Source: CAXSEF01 sp964236585
Lineage (GTDB): Bacteria; Pseudomonadota; Alphaproteobacteria; Acetobacterales; Acetobacteraceae
Assembly: GCA_964236585.1 (NCBI GenBank)
Contig: CAXSFE010000082.1
Coordinates: forward strand, 1 to 16,956
DNA length: 16,956 nt
Direction: 5' to 3'
Shown: positions 1-8,153 of the stretch, one piece after another
How positions within the stretch are numbered: position 1 is the first letter of the stretch
Layout of the letters: each line of letters begins with the position of its first letter
Program-made: the position numbers and the translations under genes
Notes under the pieces: generated by a model
Told to the model about the DNA's origin: nothing
What the model saw: the letters and a program-made list of their open reading frames with translations, nothing else
The model's database searches: none

Positions 1-70
1 GGGGGGCCGGCGTAGCGGGGGGGGGTGGGGGGGCGCGGGGGCCGGGCGGGGGGACGGGCGGGGCGGGCGG
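1..70 (+). repeat. G-rich low-complexity tract, possible G-quadruplex
   Basis: The plus strand carries many G runs in about 70 nt, including runs of nine (17-25), seven (27-33) and six (48-53), separated by one to three other bases. This fits the general pattern for intramolecular G-quadruplexes. On the minus strand it encodes the proline/arginine-rich part of the secreted protein. It may also be a place where the assembly is unreliable. Confidence 0.5.
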
Positions 71-198
71 TGAGGCAGCGGCTGCGACAGCTCCTCGCTG
101 GGCTGCATCGAGAAGCCCTGCGCGGCGGCAGGGGCCTGGGCCGCGCCGGTCAGCATGGCGGCCAGGAGAAGTCGGCGGAGCATGTGGGTTCTCGGCAT
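1..198 (-). CDS. Secreted proline-rich protein, N-terminal part only (runs off left edge)
   Basis: Only the first 66 codons are inside the window, read leftward from an ATG at 198. An AAGGGA ribosome binding site (206-211 on the plus strand) lies 7 nt upstream, which favours this ATG over the in-frame one at 183. The start MPRTHMLRRLLLAAMLTGAA followed by QAPAAAQG looks like a Sec signal peptide: basic n-region, hydrophobic core, probable cleavage after AAA at about residue 26. After roughly 15 ordinary residues the protein becomes low-complexity and dominated by Pro and Arg (HRPPRPSPRPAPRPP). It lies about 67 bp downstream of the OprB porin gene on the same strand, so it is probably co-transcribed and envelope-associated. 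The function is not recognisable from this fragment. The long C runs on the coding strand are also error-prone in sequencing, so the frame near the edge is less certain. Confidence 0.55.
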   Translation of the reverse strand, partial: MPRTHMLRRLLLAAMLTGAAQAPAAAQGFSMQPSEELSQPLPHRPPRPSPRPAPAPPHPPPLRRPP

Positions 199-213
199 CG
201 CGGCGTCCCTTGC

Positions 214-246
214 GGCTGCGGCGGGACCACCGGCCCCGCCGCAGCC
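214..246 (-). terminator. 12-bp GC hairpin downstream of oprB
   Basis: GGCTGCGGCGGG (214-225) and CCCGCCGCAGCC (235-246) pair perfectly over 12 bp around a 9-nt loop. The hairpin starts about 20 nt after the oprB stop codon and just before the ribosome binding site of the downstream secreted gene. No U-run follows in the minus-strand transcript, so it is not a textbook intrinsic terminator. It may be a leaky terminator or a 3'-end stabiliser that favours oprB over the downstream gene. Confidence 0.5.
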
Positions 247-265
247 TAGCACGGAAGACAGCCGC

Positions 266-1723
266 TTAGAACGCGACGTGGGTCTTGAAGCCGAACACCG
301 CGGCATCGTTGATGTTCTTCTGGCCGTTCGGCCGTATGACATACTGGAATTCGGGCTGGAAGTTCACGCCGCGGTACACGTGGATGTCATAGTTGAGCTC
401 GACGATCTCCTCGTGATGCTGGATGCCGGTGGCCCCGCCCGGGATCGGCTGGTTGAGCTGGATGTCGAGCGCCTCGGCCTTGGTGACGTAGGGGCTGACG
501 TTGACGTAGGAGAACAGCACACCGACGGTGTCGAGCGGACGCGCCTTCCAGAACGAGCGGTTCAGGGCGCCGACGAAGTACTGCTCGGCGTAGACGGAGG
601 TGGTCGGGTCGTTGTGGGCGTAGCCGCCGAGCAGGATCACTCCGTCGTTGGTGCCCGGGCCGTTGCGCAGCACCATCTGGTCGAACAGCGCCCAGGCCTG
701 GGTATGGCCCTTGTGGATCTTGAAGGGGTCGCCGGTCAGCGCGGCGGGCGCGCCGTTGTCGCCGACGTAGAAGTCGTTGTAGCTGGAGTTGTCGTAGGCG
801 AAGCCGAGCTTGTAGTGGCCGGGCAGCTTGTCCGGGCCCAGCGTCGGCAGGTAGGCGACCTCGACCGGGAACTCCTCGCCGCTGATGCGCGAGGTGGTGA
901 AGTCGAAGCCGGAACGGAAATGCTGGTCGCCGTACAGGCCCTGGTCCACGGCGTAGAGGCCGAACTGCACGTAGGTGTCATCGGTCGGCCGCACGCGGGC
1001 GCGCGCACCCCACACCGCGTCGGGATAGGAGCTGAAACCGATGTCGCCGCCGGGCAGGGCCTTGGGGTTGCCGCACAGGGCGTTGTTCATGAAGTTGCAG
1101 TACAGCGGCGAGGCGGCGAAGTCGTTGGTGACCGGCATGCGGCCGAACGCGATGTCCAGGCGGTCGCCGGCCACCTTCTCCTCGCCGTAGGCATAGACCA
1201 GGTGGATGCCGGCGTCCCCGCCGGCACCGTAGATCTCCTGCACCGGCTGCAGTCCGCCGCCGATCAGGCCGTGGCCGCTGTCCGGGCTGCCGGAGCGGTT
1301 CACCAGCACGACATGCGTCGAGAAGCCCTGCAGGCGCGCGAGCTTCTGCCAGTCGACGTCGACCTCGAGGCCGACCTGGTTGGCGAAGGTCGAGCCCTGG
1401 TGCACGCCGCCGGTGACGTTGCTCGCGAACTCCGAGATGACGTCGCCCAGCACGTCGATCCCGAGATTGCCGAGCGTGACCCTCGCGTCCCTGAACATGG
1501 GAAGTCCGGCCACGAGCCGCTCGACGTTGGCGTCGGCACTCGGCGACGGCGTGGCCGGGGTGATCGGGGTCGACAGCTGCTGGCTGGGGCCGATGCTGAC
1601 GCCGCTGTTGATGTTTTGCGCCTGGGCCTGGCCTGCCAGGCCCAGCGCCATCCCGACGCCGGCCACCGCGAGGCGGAGCCGGGTTCGGCCCGCTGCCGGC
1701 GGATGATTTCGTTTCTTCTGCAT
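266..1723 (-). CDS. oprB: OprB-family carbohydrate-selective outer-membrane porin
   Basis: This 485-residue protein is a beta-barrel porin that lets sugars or sugar alcohols diffuse through the outer membrane. The chosen ATG (1723) is preceded by AAGGGA (1734-1739) at 10-nt spacing. It begins a clear signal peptide: basic MQKKRNHPPAAGRTRLRL, a hydrophobic core, and an AQA/QN cleavage site at about residue 35. The reading frame stays open upstream to 1906, but that extension lacks a signal-peptide context. The mature part is rich in Gly, Asn, Asp and aromatic residues in alternating strands, and the protein ends in Phe (HVAF), the usual outer-membrane C-terminal signature. Length fits OprB proteins (about 430-500 residues). 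It lies at the downstream end of the minus-strand polyol cluster but has its own 207-bp leader. It is plausibly the outer-membrane entry for the polyol; the substrate is inferred from context only. Confidence 0.9.
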   Translation of the reverse strand: MQKKRNHPPAAGRTRLRLAVAGVGMALGLAGQAQAQNINSGVSIGPSQQLSTPITPATPSPSADANVERLVAGLPMFRDARVTLGNLGIDVLGDVISEFASNVTGGVHQGSTFANQVGLEVDVDWQKLARLQGFSTHVVLVNRSGSPDSGHGLIGGGLQPVQEIYGAGGDAGIHLVYAYGEEKVAGDRLDIAFGRMPVTNDFAASPLYCNFMNNALCGNPKALPGGDIGFSSYPDAVWGARARVRPTDDTYVQFGLYAVDQGLYGDQHFRSGFDFTTSRISGEEFPVEVAYLPTLGPDKLPGHYKLGFAYDNSSYNDFYVGDNGAPAALTGDPFKIHKGHTQAWALFDQMVLRNGPGTNDGVILLGGYAHNDPTTSVYAEQYFVGALNRSFWKARPLDTVGVLFSYVNVSPYVTKAEALDIQLNQPIPGGATGIQHHEEIVELNYDIHVYRGVNFQPEFQYVIRPNGQKNINDAAVFGFKTHVAF

Positions 1724-1842
1724 GATAGAACGTTCCCTTGCTAACCCGGTCCGCCACGGTTGATCTGTGTCAGCCTGGATGCGTTGGGCGAATATCATCG
1801 ACTTCGGCCGCTTTGGCATGACGAACTTGCGCTTTTCGGGCC

Positions 1843-1870
1843 TCGGACATGCACTTGTCCGACAATTGTA
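1843..1870 (-). promoter_or_regulatory. Candidate operator and -10 box upstream of oprB
   Basis: TCGGACA (1843-1849) and TGTCCGA (1856-1862) form a perfect 7-bp inverted repeat with a 6-bp spacer. The right arm is also part of a second palindrome, TTGTC-C-GACAA (1855-1865). On the minus strand a TACAAT hexamer (1865-1870) matches the sigma70 -10 box at 5 of 6 positions and would place the transcript start inside the palindrome, about 130 nt before the oprB ATG. No good -35 box was found at the right distance. A dimeric repressor site is the natural reading, but the protein is unknown. Confidence 0.4.
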
Positions 1871-1930
1871 GCAGGAGAGTGACACCGGCGTTCGTTGCGC
1901 GGCCACAGAGGTGGCGCCGCGGGGCGGTTA

Positions 1931-3211
1931 TCAGCGCAGGCCGGCGTTCCTGCGCGACTTGAGCACGCTCATGGAGCCGGGCGTCGCCTCGAACGAGTCG
2001 CACCGCTCGGCCGCGCGCACCACGGGCGAAGGGACGTGCACCAGGCGCCAGACGATGAAGGCCGACTCGAGCGCCAGCACCGCGCCCACGAACACGAACA
2101 GGTTGGCGGCGCCGTACGCCATCACCGCAGCACCGGCCACGGGCCCGAGCACCGTGCCTGCGGAGAAGGTGAGCAGCAGCTCGCTCGCGGTCTCGGCGAA
2201 GGAGCGCTCGCGGATGCGGTCGTTCACGAACGCGACGCACAGCCCGTAGAGCGGGTACTGCGCGAAGCCGAACACGCCGAGCACCAGCATCAGCCAGGCA
2301 GGCGGGAGCGAGGCGCCGCGCAGCACCAGCAGCGCGCAGGTCGCGATCGCCAGCGCGGACAGGGCGAGCACCAGGTAGCGCCGGTCCGTGCGGTCCGACA
2401 GGCGGCCCGCCGGGTAGTACGACAGCGCGCCGCCCAGCACCGAGCAGGCCAGCATCACCGCGACGCCGTGGGTGGACAGGCCCATCGCCAGGCCGAAGGT
2501 CGGGCCGAGGCCGCCGACCGCGCCGCTGACCAGACCGGCGGCGAAACAGCCCGACACGCCGGAGGGCGAGACCGCGAACAGCTCGCCGAGGTGGATGGAG
2601 AACGGCCGCGTCGGCTTGGGCACCGGCGAGCGGGTGAGCGCCACCGGAACGATCGACATCACCACGGCCGCGACCATGAGCACGAACGGCATCGGGCCGC
2701 GCGGGTCGAGCACGGTCAGGCTCAGCGTGCCGGCGAGCGAGGCGACCAGGTTCGCGGTCATGTAGGCGGCGAAGATGCCGCCGCGCTTGGCCTGGGTGGC
2801 GCGCTCGTTCAGCCAGCTCTCGATGATCAGCGCGAGGCCGCCGTAGCAGAAGCCGATCACCACGCGCAGCGCGATCCAGGCCGGCGGCTGCTGCAGGGGC
2901 AGCAGCAGCAGGGCGGTCGAGCCGCTCAGCGCCGCCAGCGCCGCGAAGGTGCGCACGTGGCCGACCGCGGTGACCAGGCGCCCCACGCTGAGGCAGGCGA
3001 GCATGAAGCCCGCCGACCAGCCCGACGACAGCAGGCCGACGCGGGCCATCGAGGCGCCGTCGAGCTGGAGGCGGATCGGCAGCAGCACGCCCTGCAGGTT
3101 GGTGCCGAACACCAGCAGCACGACGCTGGCCAGAAGGGCGGCCACCGAGAGCAGGGTCGAGTGCATCTCGCGCTCGCGGCCGCCGAGCATCATCGGGCCG
3201 AACTCGTCCAT
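1931..3211 (-). CDS. YcaD-like MFS transporter
   Basis: This 426-residue inner-membrane protein is a 12-helix major facilitator. The segment around residues 116-137 (RVVIGFCYGGLALIIESWLN) is typical of the YcaD-like branch of MFS permeases, whose substrates are mostly unknown. The loop PAGRLSDRTDRR in the second half corresponds to the MFS loop motif. The ATG at 3211 has AGGAG five nt upstream; a later Met at residue 16, just before helix 1, is a possible alternative. The gene follows the AraC regulator in the same direction, separated by repeat element A. It could be an alternative uptake or efflux route connected to sugar metabolism, but no substrate can be assigned from sequence. Confidence 0.85.
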   Translation of the reverse strand: MDEFGPMMLGGREREMHSTLLSVAALLASVVLLVFGTNLQGVLLPIRLQLDGASMARVGLLSSGWSAGFMLACLSVGRLVTAVGHVRTFAALAALSGSTALLLLPLQQPPAWIALRVVIGFCYGGLALIIESWLNERATQAKRGGIFAAYMTANLVASLAGTLSLTVLDPRGPMPFVLMVAAVVMSIVPVALTRSPVPKPTRPFSIHLGELFAVSPSGVSGCFAAGLVSGAVGGLGPTFGLAMGLSTHGVAVMLACSVLGGALSYYPAGRLSDRTDRRYLVLALSALAIATCALLVLRGASLPPAWLMLVLGVFGFAQYPLYGLCVAFVNDRIRERSFAETASELLLTFSAGTVLGPVAGAAVMAYGAANLFVFVGAVLALESAFIVWRLVHVPSPVVRAAERCDSFEATPGSMSVLKSRRNAGLR

Positions 3212-3236
3212 GTCGGCTCCTGCCGTCGCCTGGAGA

Positions 3237-3376
3237 AAGCAAGGCCGGGCTCCGCCCAGACCCGCCAGGGGCGAGCCGACCCTGGACCGGCCTTCCTTAA
3301 GAGGAGGCGATCCAAGGGCCCAGCCCTTGGCGGAGTTTGAGGCCCAATGCTTGAAGGAGGGGCCTCAACCTTGCTT
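3237..3376. repeat. Multi-hairpin intergenic element, copy A
   Basis: The element begins AAGCAAGG and ends CCTTGCTT, an inverted terminal octamer. Inside are four hairpin units: GGGC-TCC-GCCC, an imperfect CCAGGG...CCCTGG, CCAAGGGC-CCA-GCCCTTGG, and a last unit GAGGCC...GGCCTC whose loop is longer than in copies D and F. The centre contains TTAAG. It lies between araC and the YcaD-like gene, and its right end carries the last three codons and the stop codon of araC. Confidence 0.85.
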
Positions 3377-4321
3377 CCTGGCCGGCATCGCCGCGCCGTG
3401 GTCGTGGCGGTAGCGCGAGGGCGGGATGCCGCGCTGCTCCAGGAACTGGCGGTTGAAGTTGGACAGGTTGTTGAAGCCGGTGCGGAAGCAGATTTCGGTG
3501 ATCGACAGCTCGTCGTCGAGCAGCATGCGGCAGGCGCGCTCGATGCGCAGGCGGTTGACGTAGCGCACGAAGGTCATGCCGGTGTGGCGGCGGAAGCTGC
3601 GGGAGAACTTCGACGCGCTGAAGCCGACGGAGCGGGCGAGGTCGGCCTCGCGCAGGTCGCCGTCGAGGTTGCGCCCGATCGTGGCCAGCGCGTGGTTGAT
3701 CTCGGTGTTCATGTAGCTGGTCACGTCGGTGCGGTAGCCGGCACTCGCCAGCCGGGCGATGTCGGCGCACGGCGACAGCAGGTCGAGCAGGCCGAAGAAC
3801 AGGGTGACCCGGCGCGCGCCCTGGGCGTCGAGCAGCTGGCGCAGGATCGGGCCGGCGGCGGCGGCGACGTCGGGGGCGAACTCGACGCCGCACGCGGAGG
3901 CGGCGAGCAGGCGCTCGACCGCGTGCAGCTCGGGGAAGCGCTCGATGCAGCCCTCGATGAACTCGCGGGAGAACTGCAGCACCACGCAGCGCCGCGCGAC
4001 CTGCTCGCCCGGCGCCACGTGGCTGACCCAGTTGTGCGGCAGGTTGGGGCCGACGAGCACGAGCTGGCCGGGCGCGAAGCTGCCGACGTGGTCGCCGACG
4101 AAGAAGGTGCCAGAGGTCGCGGTGACCAGGTGCAGCTCGTACTCCGGGTGGAAGTGCCAGCGCACGGTGCGGTACGGGTAGCCGTGCGACCAGATCTTGA
4201 ACGATCCCGGCGCCGGCGCCTCGACCAGCTCCAGCTCCGGGCGGTCCGGCTCCAGGCCTTCCGGCACGGCGGACCGGGTGCGGCGCGTGGGCGCGCGATG
4301 CTGCAGGCTGCGGATCAGCAT
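3365..4321 (-). CDS. AraC-family transcriptional regulator (MtlR-like by context)
   Basis: This is a 318-residue cytoplasmic activator-type protein. The N-terminal half is a cupin-like sugar-sensing domain with the HFHPEYELH motif (56-64) and PNLPHNW (92-98). The C-terminal half has the two AraC helix-turn-helices, about residues 225-250 (LREADLARSVGFSASKFSRS) and 272-298 (LSITEICFRTGFNNLSNFNR). The ATG at 4321 has GGTGAG about 7 nt upstream. The gene follows xylB by 91 bp and is probably read through from it. AraC proteins next to mannitol/polyol ABC operons (MtlR in Pseudomonas) activate them, so this is the likely regulator here. The final residues KQG and the TGA stop are encoded by the right end of repeat element A, which means the C-terminus was probably altered when the element arrived. 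Confidence 0.9.
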   Translation of the reverse strand: MLIRSLQHRAPTRRTRSAVPEGLEPDRPELELVEAPAPGSFKIWSHGYPYRTVRWHFHPEYELHLVTATSGTFFVGDHVGSFAPGQLVLVGPNLPHNWVSHVAPGEQVARRCVVLQFSREFIEGCIERFPELHAVERLLAASACGVEFAPDVAAAAGPILRQLLDAQGARRVTLFFGLLDLLSPCADIARLASAGYRTDVTSYMNTEINHALATIGRNLDGDLREADLARSVGFSASKFSRSFRRHTGMTFVRYVNRLRIERACRMLLDDELSITEICFRTGFNNLSNFNRQFLEQRGIPPSRYRHDHGAAMPARKQG

Positions 4322-4416
4322 GGGCGTCTCACCGTGGCATCCTTCCCAGTCGTCCCGGCGACCTGGCCGTCCAGCGCCAGGCGGGCCCCGCCGCCGTGGC
4401 GTGCCGTGCCGCTCAT
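4315..4416 (-). pseudogene. 33-codon ORF coupled to xylB, possible SDR dehydrogenase remnant
   Basis: An ATG overlaps the xylB stop as ATGA (4413-4416) and opens a 33-residue frame ending in a TGA (4315-4317) just inside the araC gene. The peptide contains RLALDGQVAGTTGKD, which resembles the first strand of short-chain dehydrogenases (typically LDGQVALVTG) but lacks the Rossmann glycine motif and then stops. SDR polyol dehydrogenases are common partners in such operons, so this could be a truncated relic. It could also simply be a coupling ORF that carries ribosomes from xylB to araC. The evidence is short and suggestive only. Confidence 0.35.
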
Positions 4417-5882
4417 GCCGGGACTCCCGTCCGTGTCGCGCCGGCGACGGCGGGGTAGAGCGCCCTGTACTCGGCGTGCCGGTCGGCGTAGGCGGCGGCC
4501 AGGGCGGGGTCGGGGTCGATGGTCTCGCCGCGCGCGGGCGGGGTGCACAGCGAGGCGGGGTCCTCGCCGGTGGCGGCCATGCGGGCGAGGCGGGCGGCGC
4601 CGAACGCCCCGCCGTGCTCGCCGTCGGCCAGGCGGTGCAGCGGCACGCCCAGCACGCTGGCGATGATCGAGACCCACAGGCGCGAGCGCGAGCCGCCGCC
4701 GATCACGTCGGCCGCCGCAACCTGCGTGCCCGAGGCCGACAGGGCGTCGAGGCAGTCGCGCATCGAGAACGCCACGCCTTCCAGCACCGCCTGGGTCAGG
4801 GCAGGCCGGCCGGTGTCGTGCGACAGCCCGGCGAAGGCGCCGCGCACCGCGCCGTCGTTGTGCGGCGTGCGCTCGCCGCCGAGGTAGGGGAGGAACAGCG
4901 CGGGGCTGGGCGCGCGCACGGACTCGCCGATCTCGTCGAGCAGGGCCTGTTCCGGCAGGCCGGCGACGCCGGACCACCAGGCGAGGGAGGCGGCCGCGGA
5001 CAGGGTCACGCCCATCTGGTGCCACAGGCCGGGGAGCGCGTGGCAGAACGCGTGCACCGCGGCCTGCGGGTAGGGGCGGAAGCGGTCGGTGGCCGCGAAC
5101 AGCACGCCGGAGGTGCCGAGCGAGACGAACGCGTCGCCCGCGCGGATCGCGCCCAGGCCCACCGCGCCGCCCGCGTTGTCGCCCGCGCCGCCGGCCAGCG
5201 TCACGCGGCCCATCCCCCAGCGCGCGGCCAGCTCGGGGCGCAGGGTGCCGGCGGCCTCGCTGCCCTCGACCAGGCGCGGCATCGCGTCGCGCGACAACCC
5301 GGTGGCGGCCAGCGCGGCGTCGGACCAGTCGCGCGCGGCGACGTCCAGCCACAGCGTGCCGGACGCGTCCGACATCTCCTCCACCCGCTCGCCGGTCAGG
5401 CGGAACAGCAGCCACGCTTTTGGCAGCAGAACGGTCGCGGTGCGCGCGAAGGTGTCGGGCTCGTGCGTGCGGACCCAGAGCAGCTTGGGCGCGGTGAAGC
5501 CGGGCATCGCGATGTTGCCGCTGGTCGCGCGCAGGGCGGGGAACGCCGCCTCCAGGTCGCGGCACTCGGCCGCCGCGCGCACGTCGTTCCACAGGATCGC
5601 CGGGCGCAGCACCTCGCCTGCGGCGTCGAGCAGGATCGCGCCGTGCATCTGGCCGGCGACGCCGATGCCGCGCACGGCGGCCAGCGCGGCCGGGTGGTCA
5701 CGGTGCAGGGCGTCCACGGCGTCGAGCGTGGCGGCCCACCAGTCGGCGGGGGACTGCTCGCTGTGGCCGGGGGCGGGACGCTGCACGGCGAGCGGGCGGG
5801 AGACGCTGGCGACGACGCGCTGCGACTCGTCGACCAGGAGGGCCTTGAGGGCGGAGGTGCCGAGGTCGAGGCCTAGGAACAA
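4413..5882 (-). CDS. xylB: Xylulokinase
   Basis: This 489-residue FGGY-family kinase phosphorylates D-xylulose with ATP to D-xylulose 5-phosphate in the cytoplasm. The N-terminal phosphate-binding motif is GLDLGTS (residues 4-10) with D6. GQMHG (78-82) is typical of xylulokinases, and GGAGDNAGGA (231-240) contains the expected catalytic Asp at about 235. The C-terminal ATP-binding region has the VIGGGSRSRLW motif. Length matches the family (480-500). The start is a TTG at 5882, chosen because the conserved MFLGLDLGTS begins there; AGGA lies 9 nt upstream. In Pseudomonas mannitol/arabitol operons a xylulokinase (MtlY) accompanies the ABC transporter and dehydrogenase and handles D-xylulose made from D-arabitol. 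It is separated from mtlK by repeat element B. Confidence 0.93.
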   Translation of the reverse strand: MFLGLDLGTSALKALLVDESQRVVASVSRPLAVQRPAPGHSEQSPADWWAATLDAVDALHRDHPAALAAVRGIGVAGQMHGAILLDAAGEVLRPAILWNDVRAAAECRDLEAAFPALRATSGNIAMPGFTAPKLLWVRTHEPDTFARTATVLLPKAWLLFRLTGERVEEMSDASGTLWLDVAARDWSDAALAATGLSRDAMPRLVEGSEAAGTLRPELAARWGMGRVTLAGGAGDNAGGAVGLGAIRAGDAFVSLGTSGVLFAATDRFRPYPQAAVHAFCHALPGLWHQMGVTLSAAASLAWWSGVAGLPEQALLDEIGESVRAPSPALFLPYLGGERTPHNDGAVRGAFAGLSHDTGRPALTQAVLEGVAFSMRDCLDALSASGTQVAAADVIGGGSRSRLWVSIIASVLGVPLHRLADGEHGGAFGAARLARMAATGEDPASLCTPPARGETIDPDPALAAAYADRHAEYRALYPAVAGATRTGVPA

Positions 5883-5900
5883 CGAGGGGGGTCCTGTCGA

Positions 5901-6030
5901 GGAAGGAAGGGAAGGCCAGGGCTCTGCCCTGGACCCGCCAGGGCGAGCCGCCCTGGACCGGCTTCTCTTGAGGAAGGGGGATCCAAGGGCCCCTGGCTCT
6001 TGGCGGGTCTGGGCGGAGCCCGGCCTTGCT
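5901..6030. repeat. Multi-hairpin intergenic element, copy B
   Basis: The left half contains CCAGGGC-TCT-GCCCTGG and CCAGGGC-GAGCC-GCCCTGG, two 7-bp hairpins whose arms can also pair with each other. It is identical over about 47 nt to copies C and G. The right half has an imperfect CCAAGGGCC...GGCTCTTGG hairpin and ends with GGGCGGAGCCCGGCCTTGCT. The element fills most of the gap between mtlK and xylB and ends 3 or 4 nt from the mtlK stop codon. Confidence 0.85.
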
Positions 6031-6033
6031 GCC

Positions 6034-7137
<1,104 letters not shown>

Positions 7138-7160
7138 GGGGCGTCTCCGGCGTGCGAGGG

Positions 7161-7327
7161 AAAGGGAGCAAGTCCAGGGCTCTGCCCTGGACCCGCCAGG
7201 GCGAGCCGCCCTGGACCGGCACACATAAGGGAAGCCCCTTTGAAACGTTTCCAAAGGCTCGCCTTTGGCGGGGTCCCCGCTTTCAAGCATGGGGGGCAGA
7301 GCCCCTGGCCTTCCTTGCTCGCCTTGC
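7161..7327. repeat. Multi-hairpin intergenic element, copy C
   Basis: This is the longest copy. It shares the left double hairpin (CCAGGGC...GCCCTGG twice) with B and G. It then has a distinct middle with the palindrome GAAACGTTTC, a CCAAAGG-CTCG-CCTTTGG hairpin, and a GGGGC-AGA-GCCCC unit, with CCTTGCT-type sequence at the right end. It separates mtlG from mtlK and ends exactly at the mtlG stop codon. Confidence 0.8.
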
Positions 7328-8149
7328 TCACTTCACCGCCCCGAACGTCAGGCCGCGGACGAGCTGGCGCTGGCTCAGCCAGCCGAACACCAGGATGGGC
7401 GCGACCGCCATGGTGGAGGCGGCGGAGAGCTTGGCGAAGAACAGGCCCTCGGGGCTGGAGAAGCTGGCGATGAATGCGGGCAGCGGGGCGGCCGCGGAGG
7501 AGGTGAGATTGAGGCTCCAGAACGCCTCGTTCCAGCACAGGATCAGCGACAGCAGGCCGGTGGAGGCGACGCCCGGCAGGGTCAGCGGCATCAGCAGGTA
7601 CCAGAGCTCGCCGAAGGTGGTGGCGCCGTCCATGCGGCCGGCCTCCAGGATCTCGTGCGGCACGTCCTTGTAGAAGGTGAACAGCATCCAGACCACGATC
7701 GGCAGGTTCATCAGGGCGTAGATCACCAGCAGGCCGGTGCGGGTGTCGAGCAGGCCGGTGGAGCGGAACAGCAGGTAGATCGGCACCAGCACGCCGACGG
7801 GGGGCAGCATCTTGGTCGACAGCATCCACAGCAGGGTGCCGCGCGTGCGCCTGGTGGGGTGGAACGCCATCGAGTAGGCGGCGGGGATGGCGAAGGCGAG
7901 CGCCAGCACGGTGCCGCCGACGGAGACGATCACGCTGTTGAGCGCGAAGGACAGGTAGTCGGCGCGGCCGAGCACCTCGGCGTAGGCGGCGAGGCTGGGC
8001 GCGAAGAGCAGGCGCGGCGGGGTGGCGATGGCGTCGACCTCGGTCTTGAGGCTGGTGAGCCCCATCCAGGCGATCGGGAAGAACAGGGCGAGTGCCACCG
8101 CCCAGCCGCTGACGGCGACGAGGCTGCGGCTGAGGAGGCTGGCGCGCAT
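7328..8149 (-). CDS. mtlG: Polyol ABC transporter permease, second subunit
   Basis: This is a 273-residue inner-membrane protein of the binding-protein-dependent permease family. Several hydrophobic helices are visible, from about residues 9-31, 70-93, 107-128 and onward. The cytoplasmic EAA loop that docks on the ATPase is EILEAGRMDGATTFGELWYL, followed by MPLTLPG (about residues 166-193). The ATG at 8149 lies 4 nt after the mtlF stop codon, with GGAGG nine nt upstream inside the end of mtlF, so translation is probably coupled. A longer frame reaches back to 8278 but would overlap mtlF, and the conserved N-terminus begins at the chosen ATG. It pairs with MtlF to form the transmembrane channel. 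Confidence 0.9.
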   Translation of the reverse strand: MRASLLSRSLVAVSGWAVALALFFPIAWMGLTSLKTEVDAIATPPRLLFAPSLAAYAEVLGRADYLSFALNSVIVSVGGTVLALAFAIPAAYSMAFHPTRRTRGTLLWMLSTKMLPPVGVLVPIYLLFRSTGLLDTRTGLLVIYALMNLPIVVWMLFTFYKDVPHEILEAGRMDGATTFGELWYLLMPLTLPGVASTGLLSLILCWNEAFWSLNLTSSAAAPLPAFIASFSSPEGLFFAKLSAASTMAVAPILVFGWLSQRQLVRGLTFGAVK

Positions 8150-8153
8150 GGGC

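Noticed and set aside
155..1744. Plus-strand open frame of 529 codons opposite oprB
   Set aside because: The translation is a shadow of oprB with no recognisable domain, while the minus strand gives a signal peptide and porin sequence.
1724..1906. N-terminal extension of oprB by 61 codons
   Set aside because: The signal peptide and a good ribosome binding site begin at 1723, and the extension covers the likely promoter and operator.
7138..7290. N-terminal extension of mtlK through repeat element C
   Set aside because: The repeat lacks stops in that frame, but the conserved ATPase start and ribosome binding site are at 7137.
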